A stretch of 64,000 nt of DNA from Phoenix dactylifera (Eukaryota; Streptophyta; Magnoliopsida; Arecales; Arecaceae), in the NCBI RefSeq assembly GCF_009389715.1, contig NC_052397.1:18176129-18240128 (forward strand), written 5' to 3'. This document shows, piece after piece, positions 57,901 to 64,000 of this stretch (positions within the stretch are counted from its first letter, which is position 1; each line of letters opens with the position of its first letter). The notes beneath the pieces were generated by a model. It had not been told where the DNA came from and did no database searches. It saw only the letters and a list, made by a program, of their open reading frames with translations. The translations under genes and the position numbers were made by a program.

Positions 57901-58532
57901 CTTGGTCTTGCAGCAATTTAATGCGATGGGGATAATGATGGTGATGGTGGTGGGAGGTTGGGTGGTGCTGCGGTGGTCCTCGTTGATGGTGGGGTTGAGA
58001 TCAAGGGAGGAAGAGCAGTAGGAGCCCTACGAGAGGGAGTGTGAGGTTCACGTGACATCAGCCCAAAAGGTGACGCGCGCGCGAGAGAGAGGTTGGCCGG
58101 TCACCCATCAATCCGTTTTGCAGTTGAGATCTTTCATACGCGCAGTAATCACTCCCACCTCTTTTTAAGCGCAGTTAATAAGCAAGAACTAAACCCCACC
58201 CAAGCTCGTGAAGTACCAAAAGGATCATAGCCTATAAAACAAACCCATCGATATTATTGATAAGATTGGCGAAAAACTTATGGCGCCAATCTCCTGCACA
58301 CACTGCCCGGGCTTCCTTTGCTCTCTCTCTCTCTCTCTCTCTCTCCCTCCATCCCTCTCTCCTCTCCTGTGTGTTTGTGGCCATTCCTCGTAGCAACGAA
58401 GCCATCTCCCACATCTAAGCAGTTACATGTAACCATCTCTCCCTCCCACATGCCCAACCTATCTCGTTTCTCATGTGTCATGGCCCACCCCTCCACCATT
58501 CTAAAAATGTTACGACTTGCCACTTCTTTTAT
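54916..58532. other. Intergenic spacer
   Basis: No gene was recognised. It includes poly(T) at about 56320-56334, a GC-rich patch at 56400-56560, a 24-base poly(A) at about 56761-56784, and a CT microsatellite at 58320-58345. Short frames are simple-sequence artefacts. Confidence 0.4.
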
Positions 58533-58667
58533 TGTGAGGATCCATGTGGGCATGTATTTAGTCTTACATCGGCTAAGCATGGGTCGATCTTGAGTACTTA
58601 TACATGGTCAAATAATTCAAATAATATCTTTCAACTAGTCTTTGTTGATGAGGTCCTATACGTTGAC
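58533..58667 (+). mobile_element. Solo TRIM LTR
   Basis: It begins TGTGAGGATCCATGTGGGCA and carries the family blocks in order: TTTAGTCTTACATCGG, GATCTTGAGTACTTATACA, CAAATAATATCTTTCAACTAG and GATGAGGTCCT. No primer site or interior follows, so it is a solo LTR. Its length of about 135 bp fits the 137-138 bp LTRs at 1669 and 6492. Confidence 0.75.
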
Positions 58668-60276
58668 GGTTGCATGCTTTTTGAACAACTGTTTCGGTGA
58701 TTCTCGGCTCTTCTCATTTAGTATTAGATTTGTATGTGTCATTTAACATAGCAATGCTTATTGTATCGCTATCTTTTTGTGAATTTGACCTAGTTGGCTC
58801 AAGCCATCGACATGTGTCTCTTGAATTTTTGGTTGTCTAACCGTGTTAATCTCACTATTGTCCTAAATTATGGAAAGCAGGTTGCAATCGAGGGTAGCAT
58901 GCAATCTGCTCCATAATTGTTGCTATCAACTCTTTATTTGATGTTAAGTTAAAATAACGCCCAATCCTTCAATGCCATAGCAATTGTACAAGAGTTAATT
59001 TGATCTAAACTAAGAAATAATCAGATATCTCCTCTAACAAATTTCGCATATCTAAACCATTAATCGGATCAACAACATCATGCTCGCACATACATGATCA
59101 TGACGATTAGGTTTTTTAGAAACCGCGAGGATAAAATAATTGAAATATGGGACTAGGATTGGGTCGGTGTGGCATCCAGTATTACAAATGGGCCAATAAT
59201 TGAACAAGATGCTTGCTATGAAGAGCCGATAGGATCAAACGGTCATCAGGGCTATCTAACTGAACCATGTGGTAGTGATCGGACCCCTGTAGTGGTGGTG
59301 GAGATCATGATAATCGTGAGCCCAAACGCGGAGGCCCTTTTATGGCCATCTCCTCTTTTAAGCTGGGCCTCAAAGATAGGTAGGGGGAATGACAAGAACA
59401 CCCTCCCCCCAGCCAATGAGAGGCTTAGGCATTAATTAGCGACCTGCCTAAGTCAACATGCATGCCAATAAAAAATGAGGAAAAGAGGGGTTTCTGCCCT
59501 TGGTATGAGAGAAGTAGGCCTTCATGTTTTGGTAGTTTTATTTAAAACAAGCGTGTGTTTCACCAGAGAAAAGAGGAGCCACCCACCGTAGTTTTAATAA
59601 AGGAGTGGAGGGCTGGCCCTTATCCTTTCGAGGGGTATGAATTGTGGGGGATCTGGAGGTCATTTTACCATCTGGAGTGGGAGTCAATTTTGGGGGAAAA
59701 GAAAAGGGTGGGTCTCCCTTTGTTTTTGCCCTTTTTCTTCTCGCTCTCCTTGCAGGCATTTCTATTGTCGCCATTTTTTATGTGAGGTGGGGAATAATAG
59801 AAATATAAGGGCTAGCTACTGTCTTAGGGGGGAGGAGGAGAGGAACAGCGACCTTTTTCTTTCGGGGTCTGTCTGATATCGGCCTCCGTTCTATTTCCTT
59901 TTTTTCCCATCTTGCTCTTCCCTTTCCGAAGGCGATTGTAGAGGAAGGAGAGTGGAGAAGAAAAGAGCTGAGAGAGAGAGAGCGGGAGACAAAGATCGAT
60001 GGAGGTCGGGAAGAGGCTTTCAATCCCACAGAAAGACAACGATGGCTTCAAAGTCTAGAGTCCTCCCCACCCAACAACACAACGAGGTAGGCATCACCAC
60101 CATGAGGGAGGGAAAGATGAAAAATAAATAAATAAACAGAAAGAGAGATTACAAATAGAAAGAAAGAGAGAGAGAGTGAGAAGGGAAAAAGAAATAAAGC
60201 CAATTACTTCAGTTCTCCCATGCTTTCATCCCTTTCTTCTTTGCTCTTCTACATATACATCCATACACACATGCAC

Positions 60277-60307
<31 letters not shown>

Positions 60308-60351
60308 GATATAGATATCCATATCTTGATTTCATTAAATTCTCTGTGAAC
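58668..60351. other. Spacer and promoter of the BELL-type homeobox gene
   Basis: No other gene was recognised. From about 59930 the plus strand is rich in GA runs (GAGAGAGAGA near 59971 and 60165), common in plant 5' UTRs. A TA-rich run (60276-60316) follows. The transcription start cannot be fixed. Confidence 0.4.
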
Positions 60352-60387
60352 ATGGAGTCCCCTGAAATAATTACCATGTGCAGCTAA
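60352..60387 (+). CDS. Upstream ORF in the BELL-type 5' leader (11 codons)
   Basis: ATG at 60352 opens a frame reading MESPEIITMCS that stops at 60385-60387, before the main start. It would be translated only if the transcript begins upstream of it. Short upstream frames usually lower main-frame translation. Confidence 0.35.
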   Translation: MESPEIITMCS

Positions 60388-60420
60388 ATTAACCTGAAAT
60401 TTGGGCTGCCGGCCACCACG

Positions 60421-60453
60421 ATGATGATTGTTGGAACACCGGCATGGGAATAG
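60421..60453 (+). CDS. Upstream ORF overlapping the BELL-type start codon
   Basis: ATG at 60421 opens [10 protein letters not shown], whose stop TAG (60451-60453) lies just past the main ATG at 60444, in another frame. Such an overlap would oblige ribosomes to skip it or to reinitiate backwards. Confidence 0.35.
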   Translation: MMIVGTPAWE

Positions 60454-63285
60454 CGACGCCGCCTTCTCAGCCCGCCTGCCCCTACCTCAGCCCACCGAAG
60501 ACCGTCTCGAGAACCCCCGGCAGGCCTAATTCCCCGACTTCTATGTCCCAAGGCTTCCACCACGGCATCTTCGGCTTCTCCGATGGCTTTGACAGGTCCA
60601 CCAGCCAAGAGCAGCAGCAGCAGCAGCAGCACATCGCCCAGCAAAGCCGGCGGGACAAGCTAAGAGTGCCGGGCTTCGAGCCCGGCGGCCATCCTCTTGT
60701 CCCCATAGAGGAGCAAGGCGAGGAGTCCAGCATCTACGACTCCACCGCCGCTGCCGCCGGGGCCAGTAACATGCTGTCTGAGATGTTCAATTTTCCCACT
60801 TCCGACTTGCTCGCCGGCCAGATCTACCGCCAGACACCGCGGCCAGGGCCGATGGCCGGATTCTCGGGGGACTGGTACGGTGCCAACCGACAAGGGGTGG
60901 TGCTGGGTGGTACTGACAATTTGGGCTCCCTTGGTGACTCCACAGCGAAGCACCACCATGATCGCAGCCATCAGCAGCATCCCATCTCGGGGCTGAACGC
61001 TGACTCCGCAGCCGCCATGCAGCTGTTTCTCATGAACCCGACGCTGCAGCCACCGCCACCCCAGCAGCAGCACCATAGGTCTCCATCCCCACCTCCACCA
61101 GCTCCTCCTCCCACTCTCCACCACCTCCATCACCACCAGCAACAAGCCTTCCAGTCCTTCAGCGATGCATCCTTCGGCGGGGGAGTCGGGGAGAGCCAGG
61201 GCCTATCGCTATCGCTGTCGTCGTCGCTGCAGCAATTCGAGATGCCGAAAGCCGAGGAGCTGAGGGTTCGAGATGGGGTGCTCTACTTCAACAACCAAGC
61301 GCAGCAGCAGCAGCAGCAGCAGCACCTTTCTTCGCTACACTTACAAGGTCACGGTCACGGCCAGGCAGTGCACATTGAGTGCGGGCCGATGGGAGTGGTG
61401 AATGTGCTCAGGAACGCCAAGTACGCGAGGGCGGCACAGGAGCTCTTGGAAGAGTTCTGCAGTGTTGGGAGGAGCCAATTGAAGGGGAGTAGAATAGGGC
61501 GGCACGCCGGCAGCTCTTCGAACCCTAACCTTAAGCCTATCCATGGCGGCGGCGGCGGCGCTTCTAGCTCTGCCGCCGCTGCCGGGTCCTCTTCGTCTTC
61601 TAAGGACCTCCCTCCTTTGTCTCCTGCTGATAGGTTTGAACACCAGAGGAAGAAGGCCAAGCTCATCTCCATGCTTGACGAGGCATGTATTAAACTCTCT
61701 CTCTCTCTCTCGCCCCTACTTTTATCTCTTGTGACACAGCTTTTTTCTACTTTACCACTGCTCTCTCTCTATCTCTATCTCTATCTCTCACACACACAGA
61801 CACACACATCTGGAGCCTCACTTCCTATTGTTTCGTTTTATAAGTGCAACCGGGAGAGCCTCAAGAATTCCGGCAAGTTGGCCGGATTCTTCTTTCTGAA
61901 TGGAAAGAGAAGGCCGGCGGGCAAATGGGGTTGGAGTCTGCCGGGGCAACCGAGGTGGTTGAGTTGATCTTACGTCTTTTTTAATGAGATTTCTTCGATA
62001 GTGTTTGTTGTACTTTGGATTTATCTATAAGTAATGATATATATGCATACCAATAGGTGGGGTAGAATACTATTAGGGGTAGTTCCAATAAGAAATGTTG
62101 GCCTTTGATCTGGGCAGAGATCGCCACCCAAAGGCCCACTCTAGTCTTCTTCTTCCATGCCCGACACGATATGGTAAGCTCCTAACTCCGGAAGTATCTT
62201 ATTACCCTTCGTAGTAACACTGCTCGATCATCATGCCAATTCATTTCTACTTGAGTTGACCTAGCGGGGCGCCTATATTTTTTTATTGGCACACCCACCA
62301 GGGAAAGAGATACACCTATATATTTGTATTGGCGCTGTGAGGCTAGCTCTTCCACAACCATTCTACTACTATGAAAACCCTTCGCTTCCGGCATTCGTTG
62401 GTTCCGATTTGGCGCTGCCCTCCTGCTACCTTTCCATGTAACAACCTCCTAAGAGCTAACAGGTTTCACAGAGTTGAGGTCATCTAATTCTCGGCCATCT
62501 CCTCATATGTATCATTTTCCTTTCTTCGAGGAAACTTAGCTGCGATGCTGTTCCGTTTCCGTAGTGAGACAGCACCGCATGCAGAAGAGGCAAGCCGAAC
62601 TTCCAGTTATGTGGTTTTCATCAACCTTCTGCCCTTAATTGAGCTTCCAAATTAAAAGAGCTCAAGACTTCAGGGTGGACCTCATTTTGCTCTCTCTCTC
62701 TCTCTCTCTCTCTCTTCAATTTCGTTATTGTAGCAACCGCATAAAACAAAAGGATAATTATTGTACTGGATTTGGCTACATCTCATTTTTGAATTGTCAT
62801 TATTTTATTTTATTTTTTCTGATACGGATCAACTTGTGATAGTTTCCCTAATTTCCAAAGCAGTTTTGATGGCAAAGTTTCTTCTATAATTCTCTACAGG
62901 TGGACAGAAGATACAACCATTACTGTGACCAGATGCAGATGGTGGTGAATTCCTTTGACTCCGTGATGGGCTTTGGGGCTGCGACACCATACACTGCGCT
63001 TGCCCAGAAGGCCATGTCGCGGCACTTCCGGTGTCTCAAGGATGCAATTGCTGAACAACTGAAGCAGACATGCGAGCTCCTTGGCGAGAAGGAAGCCGGG
63101 AGCAGCTCAGGCCTGACCAAGGGGGAGACCCCAAGGCTTCGGTTGATAGACCAAAGCCTGCGGCAGCAAAGGGCCTTCCACCAGATGGGGATGATGGAAC
63201 AGGAGGCTTGGAGGCCTCAGCGTGGCCTTCCAGAACGCTCAGTGAATATTCTGAGAGCATGGCTTTTTGAGCATTTTCTTCATCC
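60444..63285 (+). CDS. BEL1-like homeodomain protein, BLH2/BLH4 (SAW) type, 3' end outside the window
   Basis: This is a TALE-class transcription factor that works with KNOX partners; BLH2/BLH4 (SAW1/SAW2) shape leaf margins. Exon 1 is 60444-61682 and exon 2 is 62900-63285. I chose ATG 60444 because [10 protein letters not shown] followed by [16 protein letters not shown] fits the family start; ATG 60543 is the alternative. Exon 1 (413 codons) has glutamine runs, MLSEMFNFP, a ZIBEL-like [11 protein letters not shown] (about 253-263) and the SKY region [20 protein letters not shown] (323-342). The BELL domain starts at about 390 and crosses the intron as [15 protein letters not shown]. Exon 2 reads to [17 protein letters not shown], helix 1 of the homeodomain, and ends at a GTATGT donor. 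The rest of the homeodomain is not in the remaining 715 bp. Intron 1 uses a GC donor (GAG/GCATGT). It has no stop codons or frameshifts, so it is probably functional. Confidence 0.9.
61683..62899 (+). other. BELL-type intron 1, GC-AG
   Basis: The donor is GAG/GCATGTATT and the acceptor TCTCTACAG/GTGGAC. Only this pairing keeps the BELL domain in frame. The intron contains CT runs at 61694-61710 and 62690-62715. Confidence 0.85.
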
Positions 63286-64000
63286 GTATGTGCTCTCTCC
63301 CTTCTATCCACATCATAATTCTCGTTTCGTATGTATTACAGTAGCTAACAGCATCTCGTTTCCTGTCGTCCTCCTCTTGATTCGTGAGTTGCTACTGATG
63401 GTCGGTAATGGATACGCTTCCCTCTTATTTCTGCATTTCAACTTCTTTTACAACGCACTACTGTTGAGATCTGTCAAAAGTTTGGGGGCCTTTTGTCCTC
63501 TCTTCTGCCGTTTAGCATACTGCGCTTAGTTTCATTTAAAGCGCAACGGCAGCAATGCAGTTGACACTGTTCTCCCTCTCTCATTCACTCGCTAACTTTT
63601 ACTCTCGTGCGCACAGCTCTCCAGGAAGCGAACAGTGCGAAGCATTAGGTTCTGTCCGTCTACTTTCTTGGCAGTGATTTAAAAAGAATTACTGCAAGCA
63701 GTAAATGATTTACACTTTCTGTAGTCTGGGTTTACTTTTATCGAAAGATTCAGCAATGCATTGTCCTTAGGCATTGTCTTTACACCAAGAAAGCCGGGCA
63801 AAAGCTTCCTTTTCCTTTTAATATATACATGGATGCCATAACAAGAAGAGCTATTGAAACAGCATTTACTAACTCATCTTGCTCGCCATTTAATTCACAA
63901 AAGCAGGCATAGATCTATGGTTGCACATGATTGGTGAATAGAGATGGACACTCTGGATTTTTGGGCAGGGCTGATGTCATTTTCCTCTCTTTTGCTTTTG
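63286..64000 (+). other. BELL-type intron 2, incomplete
   Basis: From the donor at 63286 to the window edge there is no segment encoding the rest of the homeodomain (the expected PSDADKHLLA and WFINAR blocks are absent), so this is intron sequence. Confidence 0.8.

Noticed and set aside
60384..61145. Minus-strand frames opposite the BELL-type exon 1
   Set aside because: Shadows of glutamine-, histidine- and proline-rich coding sequence on the plus strand.
61683..61967. Exon 1 of the BELL-type gene running on to the stop at 61967
   Set aside because: The sequence after 61682 is CT- and CA-rich intron text; family proteins continue from LDE to VDRRYNHYC, which resumes at 62900.
63286..63529. 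Extension of BELL-type exon 2 past 63285
   Set aside because: After FEHFLHP the reading no longer matches the homeodomain, and a GTATGT donor lies exactly at the family's exon border.

Overview
The window looks like nuclear DNA of a flowering plant, most likely a monocot and possibly a palm. It has long AT-rich spacers, many decayed retrotransposons, GT-AG introns, CT and TA microsatellites, and plant-only gene families. No prokaryotic, organellar or viral block was seen. The palm guess rests on the general look of the repeats and was not tested.

Layout. 1-1460 is the inner part of a Gypsy-type LTR with three kinds of tandem repeat. 1465-1850 holds a TRIM-type mini-retroelement, and about 1850-4371 is a long Del/Tekay-like solo LTR. 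4372-7336 is AT-rich spacer with a second TRIM LTR. 7349-9235 (+) is a LysM receptor-like kinase of the LYK4/LYK5 type with one premature stop and two frameshifts. It converges on an intact NFR5/NFP-type LysM receptor pseudokinase at 10147-12006 (-). 13145-14360 (-) is the 3' end of a LINE. 14463-14620 is an unexplained 57-bp-arm hairpin.

15913-29099 (-) is a complete DA1-type gene (UIM, UIM, LIM, HEMMH peptidase). I rebuilt 11 coding exons that join in frame to 476 residues, and a 5' UTR exon lies near 30898-31150. Its introns carry a Harbinger-type MITE, an Au-like SINE, a possible Copia LTR and small tandem duplications. 31150-40500 is repeat-rich: a Gypsy LTR, a second copy of the MITE, a Copia remnant with its 3' LTR, and a TRIM fragment. 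40557-40964 (+) is a small intact plant gene of unknown function. 41000-60400 is mostly spacer, with a non-autonomous CACTA element (49534-51345), a TRIM (53034-53340), an isolated exon-like segment and a solo TRIM LTR. 60444 to the right edge (+) is a BEL1-like homeobox gene of the BLH2/BLH4 (SAW) type. Its first intron needs a GC donor, and its last exons lie outside the window.

The genes do not form a pathway. The two LysM receptors belong to chitin and lipo-chitooligosaccharide perception, while DA1 (organ size) and the BELL gene (leaf and meristem patterning) are unrelated developmental regulators. The most notable items are the convergent LysM pair with one broken member, the TRIM family with 138-bp LTRs and a Met-tRNA primer site, the palindrome array in the CACTA element, the 14.5-kb hairpin, and two unusual splice sites (GC-AG in the BELL gene, NAGNAG in DA1).
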